64,000 bases of DNA, taken from contig JAVIAB010000073.1 of NCBI GenBank assembly GCA_032433765.1, positions 59,698,052 to 59,762,051 of the forward strand. The letters run 5' to 3'. The position numbers and the translations under genes are program-made. Source of the stretch: Megaustenia siamemsis (lineage: Eukaryota; Mollusca; Gastropoda; Stylommatophora; Ariophantidae). Below are positions 53,120 through 64,000 of this stretch, one piece after another. Each line of letters opens with the position of its first letter. The stretch's first letter is position 1. Under the pieces are notes generated by a model that searched no databases, was not told the origin of the DNA, and saw only the letters and a program-made list of their open reading frames with translations.

Positions 53120-54125
53120 TAGCTCTTCCTCCTACCTCTTGGGATGCTTCCTACTACCTCTGGGGATGCTTCCTACTAACTCTGGGGATGCTTCCTACTA
53201 CCTCTGGGGATGCTTACTACTACCTCTGGGGATGCTTACTACTACCTCTGGGGATGCTTCCTACTACCTCTGGGGATGCTTACTACTACCTCTGGGGATG
53301 CTTCCTACTACCTCTGGGGATGCTTCCTACTACCTCTGGGGATGCTTACTACTACCTCTGGGGATGCTTACTACTACCTCTGGGGATGCTTACTACTACC
53401 TCTGGGGATGCTTACTACTACCTCTGGGGATCCTTACTACTACCTCTGGGGATGCTTCCTACTACCTCTGGGGATGCTTACTACTACCTCTGGGGATGCT
53501 TCCTACTACCTCTGGGGATGCTTACTACTACCTCTGGGGATGCTTACTACTACCTCTGGGGATGCTTCCTACTACCTCTGGGGATGCTTACTACTACCTC
53601 TGGGGATGCTTACTACTACCTCTGGGGATGCTTCCTCCTGCCTCTGGGGATGCTTCCTACTGCCTCTGGGGATGCTTCCTACTACCTCTGGGGATGCTTA
53701 CTACTACCTCTGGGGATGCTTACTACTACCTCTGGGGATGCTTCCTCCTGCCTCTGTGGAGGCTTCCTCCTGCCTCTGGGGATGCTTCCTACTACCTCTG
53801 GGGATGCTTCCTCCTGCCTTTTGGGATGCTTCCTCCTGCCTTTTGGGATGCTTCCTCCTGCGTCTGGGGATGCTTCCTCCTGCCTCTGGGGATGCTTCCT
53901 CCTGCCTCTGGGGATGCTTCCTCCTGCCTCTGAGGATGTTTCCTCCTGCCTCTTGGGATGCTTTCTCCTACCTCTGGGGTTGCTTCCTCCTGCCTCTGAG
54001 GATGTTTCCTCCTGCCTCTGTGGTTGCTTCCTCCTACCTCTGGGGTTGCTTCCTCCTGCTTCTGAGGATGTTTCCTCCTGCTTCTGAGGATGTTTCCTCC
54101 TGCCTCTGGGGATGCTTCCTCCTGC
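53120..54125. repeat. Minisatellite, 22-bp unit, about 46 copies, from I-clade codons
   Basis: The unit is gatgcttcctactacctctg plus gg. Left units have tactacc, right units cctcctgcc, with rarer ggttg, ttttggg and gaggatg types at the right. On the minus strand the right edge reads NEIILHAAGGSIPRGRRKHP, which aligns with I-1 KIQAASETIPRGARKHYKPY; the left edge resumes at QELEEL. The array is thus an expansion of the codons for SIPRGRRKH. All frames stay open on both strands because the unit has no stops; none of these frames is a gene. Confidence 0.93.
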
Positions 54126-54640
54126 TGCGTGGAGAATAATCTCATTGAAAGTGTTCATTTTTGAATGTAGGCTCTATTTTCGCTAATTTGGTTTTCTACA
54201 AATCACAATTGATTTGTAAGGTAAAGAGATTCCAGTTTGTTTTCTTATAGTTCCAGCTGGAGGGGAAAAGGGGTGGGGGGGGGGGTATTGATGTCCTGTG
54301 TGACCTTGGAACTTTTCAATGTAATAAGTATGGGTCTGTGATCGCTGCCTCCTAGTTGTTGGTGACCATTTCGACTAGCAGTCTTCTCTGTGTTGTCAGT
54401 TGCTATGGTAAGATCTAGGCTGCCTGTGGTTAGCCAAGACCTTGAGTAATATGAGTGCTCGTCTTCGGATTTGTTGAGTACTGTTCTCTATGACAATCTA
54501 AAGTCACAAGTTTCAAGTTACGCAAGGCGAACTTTACTTGAGAACCCACAGAGATGCAGAACGATGTGGGATTATTGAAAGATCCCATGAACACAACTTT
54601 TGGAAACAGATGCACTTTGGATAATATGCATAGAACTGTA
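54126..54640 (-). pseudogene. I-clade endonuclease C-terminal half
   Basis: On the minus strand: KVVFMGSFNNPTSF (GDFNS motif damaged), LRNLKLVTLDCHREQYS, EDEHSYYSRSWLTTGSLDL, TIATDNTEKTASRNGHQQLG, GSDHRPILITLKSS (SDH intact), FPSSWNYKKTNWNLFTLQIN, KNEHFNEIILHAA. Compare TFYSRSWHTTSTPDLAFHSP, QLGGSDHPPV and SRWNYKTAEWKMY in I-1. Poly-C/G near 54277-54286 lies within it. The N-terminal half is not found. Confidence 0.83.
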
Positions 54641-55489
54641 AAAAAAAATATTCAAAGTATGTGGGGAAAACACAGTAGAGATTTGTTAAAGACCCTTACC
54701 CACACACTATAGACAGACATACTCACACATACACATTCACACCCGTACACACACATGCCCCCGCATGTATACGTAACATTCTAGAGAGAAGTAAAACTCC
54801 ATACATATACCTGACAATTATCACAATCTCTTAGACAACCTCTGATACATTCTTCTGAACCCTTAGAACGCACATTTAACAAATCCATACAGATCATACG
54901 AGTTTGAACCGACCCATAAATAATGAGAAAATTTGCAGCTTTCCACACTGAATAGGTCAAATATTGTTTTTTTTTTTTATTTCCGGAAAACATTTCCTTA
55001 GGGACAACGAGGCATGTTGCATCTCGCTGTCGAAGCTAAATCTATGCAACACTCATTGGACGTTGCCATAAATATTTGCTGGGATGTGGGGATTTTTACT
55101 GAAGATGTAGTATAGACACTAATTAAACTGTAACATGGCGAGGAGTGGATGAAACGTGGAGGTGACACTAACTGAATATTTGGGAGGGGAAGGGAAGGTG
55201 GTAGAGAATAGCACGATCTTAAAATGTTCTATGTTTGGAATTGTTGGTGTTTGTAATTATTTGTCTGGTGTTGTGTTTGTAATTATTTGTCTGGTGAAGT
55301 GTGATATTGTTTGTGTTGATTTGTGTAATCGTGTTATGATGATGTGTGTAGTTATTTTTTGGTGATGTAGTTACTTTACGGTGATGTAGTTACTTTATGG
55401 TGATGTGTGTAATGATTTTATGGTGATGTAGTTACTTTATGGTGATATGTAATTATTGTATGATGATATGTGTAATTATTTTATGGTGA
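54641..55489. other. Unique, with CA repeats and a loose gatgtagttac repeat
   Basis: (CA)-rich at 54715-54760. 55365-55500 is an imperfect repeat of ttatggtgatgtagttact. No gene recognised. Confidence 0.5.
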
Positions 55490-55765
55490 TGTCATTACTT
55501 TATTTATTTATTGACCTTTCGAGCCGTAGCCAGCCCATAAGGCATAGGCCCAGATACTCTTTCTCTTATCTACATTTTTATTCTAACCGTTTTCAATCCT
55601 TGTAAAGATCTTTTATCAAATCTCGTCATTTGTCTCTGTTCTGTGCAAGCAACTCTATCTCATTGAGGGAGCCGATTCCTGCTGCTCTTGCCTCTCTGAT
55701 TAATGTTCTTCTCGGTGTCTCTCTGGGTCGGCCTATTTTCCCCTTACCTGTTGTTTCCCACCTCA
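55490..55765 (-). mobile_element. LINE 3' end with (AATA) tail
   Basis: On the minus strand: GKGKIGRPRETPRRTLIREA, RAAGIGSLNEIELLAQNRDK, a stop at the W position, RDLIKDLYKD, then 3' UTR ctggctacggctcgaaaggt and caataaataaataaag. The GRPR...LAQNR..W..L block is the typical end of this type of LINE pol. Its UTR end is shared with the short element at 47500. Confidence 0.75.
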
Positions 55766-57527
55766 ACTACTACACTAAAATCACCTACGTTATCAGCATC
55801 CGCAGAGAGTTAACAAAGAAAGCATCCTCTGGAACATCCGCACTAAATAAAATAAAAATACACAACCTCCACACTAAAACAATCAAAACTAAACTGCTTG
55901 AACAATAAAAATAATAATAACAATAAGTAATAGAGACTTCAGAGAAGAAAAAAAAACAAAGAATCAAAACCACACAACGTAAGCACTAAAAACATAAAAA
56001 CACAGCGAAACGAAGCCATACAGCAACAGCTCTAAAACATGATCACATTGTCAAGCAAAACTAAACAACAGCTCTAAAACATGATTACATAGCCAAACGA
56101 AATTATACAACAACAGCTCTAAAACACGATCACATAGTCAAGCAAAACTAAACAAAACTATAACAGCACTAAAAAAAAAAAAAACAAGATAACACATCTA
56201 ACTAAAATAAAGAGAATCATTCATATTCCACGCTAAACAATCAGTCAACTCAGTCCAATTTTCCAACAAAAAATTGTAGTAAAACCTCAGAAATATTGAC
56301 AACAATAAACATTAAACCAGGGAACACAAAGACAGAAGCATTACCATTCATTATGAAAATGAACAAAGACAAGAACTGGTAATGCCGGTCTAAATGTGTC
56401 GCAAATGTTGATTGTTTAAAAGGTCGCATAATTTCTGTTCTCATATTCGTTCAGTCAATGTTGTCTGTATACGAATATAGCCTCATTTAGCTACTTCAAA
56501 TTAATTTATTCGCTATAAAATTGAAATAAGTGATCGCTTAATTCAATCTCAATTCAAAAACTATACCGACGGTAATTCGATTTTAAAAAAATGAAGACTC
56601 CATCTCGTATGCGCCTTTGTCGTCTGGGAGAGAGTCTGTAACAGGCAATCTGTAAATGTCAGCAGATCCTGTTATGTGTATTTCTGGAGGAACAGATTCT
56701 CTCGTGGCCGAATCCTCAAATATTAGACCCACTCGTCTGACCGCAGAAGGAGAAAGATATATTTGCATGTGTGATACTGGACCCCTTTTATTTTCTCTGT
56801 TGGCACTTGTTCACTTATCGTTTCATCAATCGTTCTTTTGAACGCGGTTACGCCTCTTTATTTCGGCTCTCCCTGCGTCACAATCTTTCGTCATATTCGT
56901 CCAACCCATTTTTGTGATGGAGATCCCCATGTATGCTTTACAAACATCTCCATAACTAGGTTTTGCTCTGCCTGAAGATCTCCCTACAGAGGCTACCTAG
57001 GATTGCTGCTATATGTACTTATTAATTAACACCTACATGTTTAACACCTACAAATTATATCATTAATTCGTTTATCGTCGGGATAAAAAACGGTAAGGAA
57101 GAAATTAAGATTACGTCTTTCCACCACCAGAATTCGTAACAATATGTGCTTGCAGTGACGTGACGTTACATAGCCCGAAAACGTCACTTTAAGGCAGACA
57201 TTTTAGCGCTCCACTTCTGACAATTCACTGCTAGATCTTGTTTTGTTCTTAAAGTTTATAGTGCGCCCTCTCTGCTGATAGTTCTATGTTGAGTTTGATC
57301 CTTTTTTGTTTTCTTGACAACCAGGTCCGCATGTAGGCCTAGTTCTGAAGGCACATATCGTACCTTCTAAGCTCAGAACCGTCATATCGTTACATAAGTT
57401 GACACGTATTGGTTTTTTGATTCATCTGGTACAACTTAATTTAGTGTAATTCATCAGTTCATTGAAAAGTCAGTATTTTTTTTTTCATTAACAGAGGATG
57501 CTTTATGAAGGTGACTCTTTAGGCTTC
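55766..57527. other. Long stretch without recognised genes
   Basis: Unique AT-rich sequence. At 56020-56165 a sequence of about 45-57 bp (aacagctctaaaacatgatc...) is repeated three times. Oligo-A at 56171. Short overlapping frames near 56583-56841 have no recognisable content. Confidence 0.5.
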
Positions 57528-58668
57528 TAAACAACTTCCTGTAGCTCGTCTATAGGAAACAACGTACTAAATGTTGAACCAACTTCCTGTAGCGCGTCTA
57601 TAGGAAACAACGTACTAAATGTTGAACCAACTTCCCGTATCTCGTCTATAGGAAACAACGTACTAAATGTTGAACCAACTTCCTGTAGCGCGTCTATAGA
57701 AAACAACGTACTAAATGTTGAACCAACTTCCTGTAGCGCGTCTATAGGAAACAACGTACTAAATGTTGAACCAACTTCCTGTAGCGCGTCTATAGGAAAC
57801 AACGTACTAAATGTTGAACCAACTTCCTGTAGCGCGTCTATAGGAAACAACGTACTAAATGTTGAACCAACTTCCTGTAGCGCGTCTATAGGAAACAACG
57901 TACTAAATGTTGAACCAACTTCCTGTATCTCGTCTATAGGAAACAACGTACTAAATGTTGAACCAACTTCCTGTAGCTCGTCTATAGGAAACAACGTACT
58001 AAATGTTGAACCAACATCCTGTAGCTCGTCTATAGGAAACAACGTACTAAATGTTGAACCAACTTCCTGCGGCTCGTAGGAAACAACGTACTAAATGTTG
58101 AACCAACTTCCTGCGGCTCGTAGGAAACAACGTACTAAATGTTGAACCAACTTCCTGCGGCTCGTAGGAAACAACGTACTAAATGTTGAACCAACTTCCT
58201 GTATCTCGTCTATAGGAAACAACGTACTAAATATTGAACCAACATCCTGTAGCTCGTCTATAGGAAACAACGTACTAAATATTGAACCAACTTCCTGCGG
58301 CTCGTAGGAAACAACGTACTAAATGTTGAACCAACTTCCTGTAGCGCGTCTATAGGAAACAACGTACTAAATATTGAACCAACTTCCTGCGGCTCGTAGG
58401 AAACAACGTACTAAATGTTGAACCAACTTCCTGTATCTCGTCTATAGGAAACAACGTACTAAATGTTGAACCAACTTCCTGTATCTCGTCTATATGAAAC
58501 AACGTACTAAATGTTGAACCAACTTCCCGTAGATCGTCTATAGGAAACAACGTACTAAATGTTGAACCAACTTCCCGTATCTCGTCTATAGGAAACAACG
58601 TACTAAATGTTGAACCAACTTCCTGATTCTCGTCTATAGGAAACAACGTACTAAATGTTGAACCTAGT
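57528..58668. repeat. Minisatellite, 48-bp and 44-bp units, about 24 copies
   Basis: The main unit is cttcctgtagcgcgtctata plus ggaaacaacgtactaaatgttgaaccaa (48 bp, variants tagctc, tatctc). A second unit type lacks 4 bp (ctgcggctcgtaggaaac) and breaks the minus-strand frame, which otherwise reads VGSTFSTLFPIDALQE. 44-bp units lie at 58063-58200, 58290 and 58390, in a patch. Confidence 0.94.
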
Positions 58669-58710
58669 ACAATTTATTTTTCCATCGGGGATATCTTCCT
58701 TGAGTCTCTC

Positions 58711-58741
<31 letters not shown>

Positions 58742-59020
58742 AAAAAAGTTCTTTGGCTAAAAAGCACATATGCTTTTGAGTTAAACACAAAATGAGCCCA
58801 CATCATAGATTCAAAATTATCCTTGCCAATGCCATCCGTTTGCACAGGTTAGGTCCTTAGTTACCAAGGTCATAAACAAAGCCATCAAATTAAAGACTTT
58901 ATCTACAGCGAAGGTTAACGAACTGTGAACAAACATTTATGTTGAAACCCTTGAATACATTTTCAAAAATCTGCCAACTCGCTGCAATAAAAGATATCGA
59001 GGTGTTCAAAGTAAACATTG
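58669..59020. other. Short unique stretch with poly-C/poly-A
   Basis: About 22 C followed by about 16 A at 58709-58747, otherwise unique. Confidence 0.6.
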
Positions 59021-62000
59021 CTTAGTCCATGGCCCGAATGTAAATAAGCTCCAATCATTACTGTTGTGTACTAGAGTAAAATGCCCATCATGGCTAGAAT
59101 GTAAATAAGCTCCAATTATAACTGTTGCGTGCAAGAGTAAAATGTCCATCAGAAGTCAATTATAACTGTTGTGTACTAGAGTAAAATGCCCATCAGAAGT
59201 CAATTATCACCGTTGTGTACTAGAGTAAAATGCCCATCAGAAGTCAATTATCACTGTTGTGTGCTAGAGTAAAATGCCCATCAGAAGTCAATTATCACTG
59301 TTGTGTACTAGAGTAAAATGCCCATCAGAAGTCAATTATCACCGTTGTGTACTAGAGTAAAATGCCCATCAGAAGTCAATTATCACTGTTGTGTACTAAA
59401 GTAAAATGCCCATCAGAAGTCAATTATCACCGTTGTGTACTAGAGTAAAATGCCCATCACAAGTAAATTATCAACGTTGTGTACTAGAGTAAAATGTCCA
59501 TAAGAAGTCAATTATCACTGTTGTGTGCTAGAGTAAAATGTCCATCAGAAGTCAATTATCACTGTTGTGTACTAGAGTAAAATGTCCATAAGAAGTCAAT
59601 TATCACTGTAGTGTACTAGAGTAAAATGTCCGAAACAAGTGAATTATCACCATTGTGTACTAGAGTAAAATGTTCATCAGAAGTCAATTATCACATTTGT
59701 GTACTAGAGTAAAATGCCCATCAGAAGTCAATTATCACTGTTGTGTACTAGAGTAAAATGCCCATCAGAAGTCAATTATCACCGTTGTGTACTAGAGTAA
59801 AATGCCCATCAGAAGTCCATTATCACCGTTGTGTACTAGAGTAAAATGCCCATCAGAAGTCAATTATCACTGTTGTGTACTAGAGTAAAATGTCCATCAG
59901 AAGTCAATTATCACCGTTGTGCACTAGAGTAAAATGCCCATCAGAAGTCAATTATCACTGTTGTGTACTAGAGTAAAATGTCCATCAGAAGTCAATTATC
60001 ACCGTTGTGTACTAGAGTAAAATGCCCATCAGAAGTCAATTATCACCGTTGTGTGCTAGAGTAAAATGCCCATCAGAAGTCAATTATCACCGTTGTGTAC
60101 TAGAGTAAAATGCCCATCAGAAGTCAATTATCACTGTTGTGTACTAGAGAAAAATGCCCATCAGAAGTAAATTATCACTGGTGTGTACTAGAGTAAAATG
60201 CCCATCAGAAGTCAATTATCACCGTTGTGTACTAGAGTAAAATGCCCATCAGAAGTCAATTATCACTGTTGTGTACTAGAGTAAAATGCCCATCAGAAGT
60301 CAATTATCACCGTTGTGTACTAGAGTAAAATGACCATCACAAGTAAATTATCACCGTTGTGTACTAGAGTAAAATGTCCAAAACAAGTGAATTATCACTG
60401 TTGTGTGCTAGAGTAAAATGTCCATCAGAAGTCAATTATCACTGTTGTGTACTAGAGTAAAATGCCCATCAGAAGTCAATTATCACCTTTGTGTACTAGA
60501 GTAAAGTGCCCATAAGAAGTAAATTATCAATGTTTTTGTACTAGAGTAAAATGCCCATCAGAAATCAATTATCACCGCTGTGTACTAGAGTAAAATTTCC
60601 ATAAGAAGTCAATTATCACTGTTGTGTACTAGAGTAAAATGTCCAAAACAAGTGAATTATCACTGTTGTGTGCTAGAGTAAAATGTCCATCAGAAGTCAA
60701 TTATCACTGTTGTGTACTAGAGTAAAATGCCCATCAGAAGTCAATTATTACCTTTGTGTACTAGAGTAAAATGCCCATAAGAAGTAAATTATCAATGTTT
60801 TTGTACTAGAGTAAAATGCCCATCAGAAATCTATTATCACCGCTGTGTACTAGAGTAAAATTTCCATCAGAAGTCAATTATCACCATTGTATACTAGAGT
60901 AAAATGCCCATCAGAAGTCAATTGTCACTGTTGTGTACTAGAGTAAAATGCCCATCAGAAGTCAATTATCACCGTTGTGTACTAGAGTAAAATGCCCATC
61001 AGAAGTCAATTATCACCGTTGTGTACTAGAGTAAAATGACCATGAGAAATCAATTATCACTGTTGTGTACTAGAGTAAAATGTCCATCAGAAGTCAATTA
61101 TCACTGTTGTGTACTAGAGTAAAATGTCCATCAGAAGTCAATTATCACTGTTGTGCACTAGAGTAAAATGACCATGAGAAGTCAATTATCACCGTTGTGT
61201 ACTAGAGTAAAATGCCCATCAGAAGTCAATTATCACCGTTGTGTACTAGAGTAAAATGCCCATCAGAAGTCAATTATCACCGTTGTGTACTAGAGTAAAA
61301 TGCCCATCAGAAGTCAATTATCACCGTTGTGTACTAGAGTAAAATGACCATCAGAAGTCAATTATCACCGTTGTGTACTAGAGTAAAATGCCCATCAGAA
61401 GTCAATTATCACTGTTGTGTACTAGAGTAAAATGCCCATCAGAAGTCAATTATCACTGTTGTGTCTTAGAGTAAAATGCCCATCAGAAGTCAATTATCAC
61501 CGTTGTGTACTAGAGTAAAATGCCCATCAGAAGTCAATTATCACTGTTGTGTACTAGAGTAAAATGTCCATCTGAAGTCAATTATCACTGTTGTGTACTA
61601 AAGTAAAATGCCCATCACTAGTCAATTATCACCGTTGTGTACTAGAGAAAAATGCCCATCAGAAGTCAATTATCACTGGTGTGTACTAGAGTAAAATGCC
61701 CATCAGAAGTCAATTATCACCGTTGTGTACTAGAGTAAAATGCCCATCACAAGTAAATTATCAACGTTGTGTACTAGAGTAAAATGTCCATAAGAAGTCA
61801 ATTATCACTGTTGTGTGCTAGAGTAAAAGGTCCATCAGAAGTCAATTATCACTGTTGTGTACTAGAGTAAAATGTCCATAAGAAGTCAATTATCACTGTA
61901 GTGTACTAGAATAAAATGTCCGAAACAAGTGAATTATCACCATTGTGTACTACAGTAAAATGTTCATCAGAAGTCAATTATCACATTTGTGTACTAGAGT

Positions 62001-64000
62001 AAAATGCCTATCAGAAGTCAATTATCACTGTTGTGTACTAGAGTAAAATGCCCATCAGAAGTCAATTATCACCGTTGTGTACTAGAGTAAAATGCCCATC
62101 AGAAGTCAATTATCACCGTTGTGTACTAGAGTAAAATGCCCATCAGAAGTCAATTATCACTGTTGTGTACTAGAGTAAAATGTCCATCAGAAGTCAATTA
62201 TCACCGTTGTGCACTAGAGTAAAATGCCCATCAGAAGTCAATTATCACTGTTGTGTACTAGAGTAAAATGTCCATCAGAAGTCAATTATCACCGTTGTGT
62301 ACTAGAGTAAAATGCCCATCAGAAGTCAATTATCACAGTTGTGTGCTAGAGTAAAATGCCCATCAGAAGTCAATTATCACCGTTGTGTACTAGAGCAAAA
62401 TGCCCATCAGAAGTCAATTATCACTGTTGTGTACTAGAGAAAAATGCCCATCAGAAGTAAATTATCACTGGTGTGTACTAGAGTAAAATGCCCATCAGAA
62501 GTCAATTATCACCGTTGTGTACTAGAGTAAAATGCCCATCAGAAGTCAATTATCACTGTTGTGTACTAGAGTAAAATGCCCATCAGAAGTCAATTATCAC
62601 CGTTGTGTACTAGAGTAAAATGACCATCACAAGTAAATTATCACCGTTGTGTACTAGAGTAAAATGTCCAAAACAAGTGAATTATCACTGTTGTGTGCTA
62701 GAGTAAAATGTCCATCAGAAGTCAATTATCACTGTTGTGTACTAGAGTAAAATGCCCATCAGAAGTCAATTATCACCTTTGTGTACTAGAGTAAAGTGCC
62801 CATAAGAAGTAAATTATCAATGTTTTTGTACTAGAGTAAAATGTCCAAAACAAGTGAATTATCACTGTTGTGTGCTAGAGTAAAATGTCCATCAGAAGTC
62901 AATTATCACTGTTGTGTACTAGAGTAAAATGCCCATCAGAAGTCAATTATCACCTTTGTGTACTAGAGTAAAATGCCCATAAGAAGTAAATTATCAATGT
63001 TTTTGTACTAGAGTAAAATGCCCATCAGAAATCAATTATCACCGCTGTGTACTAGAGTAAAATTTCCATCAGAAGTCAATTATCACCATTGTATACTAGA
63101 GTAAAATGCCCATCAGAAGTCAATTGTCACTGTTGTGTACTAGAGTAAAATGCCCATCAGAAGTCAATTATCACCGTTGTGTACTAGAGTAAAATGCCCA
63201 TCAGAAGTCAATTATCACCGTTGTGTACTAGAGTAAAATGTCCATGAGAAATCAATTATCACTGTTGTGTAAAAAAAAAAGTAAAGTACCCCCCGTCACG
63301 CCAAGTGGCGTATAGGGAAATATGGTGTTAGTGACCCTATATTTTACAGACCTTCAGCACATGATTTTTGGGGTAATATCACTGTTGTGTACTAGAGTAA
63401 AATGTCCATCAGAAGTCAATTATCACTGTTGTGTACTAGAGTAAAATGTCCATCAGAATTCAATTATCACCGTTGTGTACTAGAGTAAAATGCCCATCAG
63501 AAGTCAATTAGCACCGTTGTGTACTAGAGTAAAATGCCCATCAGAAGTCAATTATCACTGTTGTGTACTAGGGTAAAATGCCCATCAGAAGTGAATTATC
63601 ACCGTTGTGTACTAGAGTAAAATGCCCATCTGAAGTCAATTATCACTGTTGTGTACTAGGGTAAAATGCCCATCAGAAGTGAATTATCACCGTTGTGTAC
63701 TAGAGTAAAATGCCCATCTGAAGTCAATTATCACCGTTGTGTACTAGAGTAAAATGCCCATCAAAAGTCAATTATCACCGTTGTGTACTAGAGAAAAATG
63801 CCCATCAGAAGTCAATTATCACCGTTGTGTACTAGAGTAAAATGCCCATCAGAAGTCAATTATCACCGTTGTGTACTAGAGTAAAATGCCCATCAGAAGT
63901 CAATTATCACCGTTGTGTACTAGAGTAAAATGACCATCAGAAGTCAATTATCACCGTTGTGTACTAGAGTAAAATGCCCATCAGAAGTCAATTATCACTG
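59021..64000. repeat. Satellite, 44-bp unit, over 110 copies, runs off the window
   Basis: The unit is tcaattatcaccgttgtgta plus ctagagtaaaatgcccatcagaag. Common variants are ctgtt for ccgtt and tgtcc for tgccc. Rare variants (tccgaaacaagtg, tgtttttgta, cacaagtaaattatcaacg) occur in the same order twice, 2290 bp apart, showing a large internal duplication. One SINE insertion interrupts it. No frame is open through it. Confidence 0.97.
63272..63376 (-). mobile_element. SINE-A 3' third inserted in the 44-bp satellite, with TSD
   Basis: It matches the 3' 105 bp of SINE-A (43968-44070): attaccccaaaaatcatgtg, ccacttggcgtgacgggg, tactttac and oligo-T, in minus orientation. The 15-bp tatcactgttgtgta flanks it at 63257-63271 and 63377-63391. 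The satellite resumes in phase with the duplicated bases. A 5'-truncated retrotransposed copy. Confidence 0.94.

Larger units (their letters stand above)
49150..54640 (-). mobile_element. I-clade LINE, minus strand, broken by hAT and tandem arrays
   Basis: A decayed I-clade LINE that can be followed from the endonuclease (54640) through linker (54170-52930 and 52190), RT (51740-50530), RNase H end (50230) to the C-terminal knuckle (49400-49150). Compared block by block with I-1, it shows the same order. It is interrupted by a hAT transposon (52209-52920) and by arrays formed from its own codons (53120-54125, 52973-53055, 51727-51960). Without these it would be about 3.7 kb. All frames carry stops. 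Subparts are described separately. Confidence 0.85.

Noticed and set aside
52969..54139. Frames of over 300 codons that look like multi-pass membrane or repeat proteins
   Set aside because: They arise because the 22-bp unit lacks stops in every frame on both strands; the sequence derives from a LINE read on the minus strand in another frame.
56583..56841. Overlapping 61-codon frames on both strands
   Set aside because: Mirror images of each other, with no recognisable family and no transcript evidence.

Overview
This window looks like animal nuclear DNA that is almost free of host genes. No host protein-coding gene, tRNA gene or rRNA could be supported. It is AT-rich, carries several clades of non-LTR retrotransposons (LINEs), several tRNA-derived SINE families and a hAT DNA transposon, and about a third of it is tandem repeat. 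The mix of RTE-like and I-clade LINEs and tRNA-SINEs sharing one central domain fits a mollusc, probably a gastropod. That placement is inference from general knowledge of these families; nothing here fixes the species. Family names used below (LINE-A to LINE-F, I-1 to I-3, SINE-A to SINE-D) are mine and only link copies within this window.

Layout. 0-5 kb: two related satellites, a 21-bp and a 53-bp array, a duplicated GA-rich block, then two SINEs. 5-15 kb: LINE-A, LINE-B and LINE-C 3' ends, SINE-C copies, and long 27-bp, 23-bp and 29-bp arrays. 15-18 kb: a LINE-E 3' end with a tandem array grown out of its own coding sequence, then an RTE-like endonuclease region broken by a LINE-A insertion with a perfect target-site duplication (TSD). 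18-32 kb: more LINE-A and LINE-D remnants, an I-like remnant, SINEs, a 50-bp-arm hairpin, and arrays of 20, 38, 37, 30, 47 and 40 bp. 32-44 kb: a 39-bp array open on both strands, an I-clade fragment with a complete RNase H, a near-complete I-clade element (EN-RT-RNase H, about 4.0 kb, flanked by a 10-bp TSD), a 43-bp array, and SINE-B/SINE-A copies. 45-49 kb: LINE-A lying inside an antiparallel LINE-B-like element. 49-54.6 kb: one I-clade element on the minus strand broken up by a hAT transposon and by several tandem expansions of its own coding sequence. 55-64 kb: a LINE 3' end, a 48/44-bp array, and a 44-bp satellite of at least 5 kb that runs off the window and holds a 2.2-2.3 kb segmental duplication and a later SINE insertion.

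How it fits together. The LINEs supply the retrotransposition enzymes (endonuclease and reverse transcriptase, RNase H in the I-clade). The SINEs have pol III-type heads and must borrow a LINE machinery. All protein-coding elements are 5'-truncated or carry stops and frameshifts, so none here appears autonomous. The most distinctive signal is that several minisatellites sit inside dead retroelements and are demonstrably made of them (15.4, 25.1, 27.4, 34.6, 51.7, 53.0 and 53.1 kb). I found no new defence, toxin or metabolic system. What is unusual is the birth and turnover of tandem repeats and the number of insertions that can be ordered in time.
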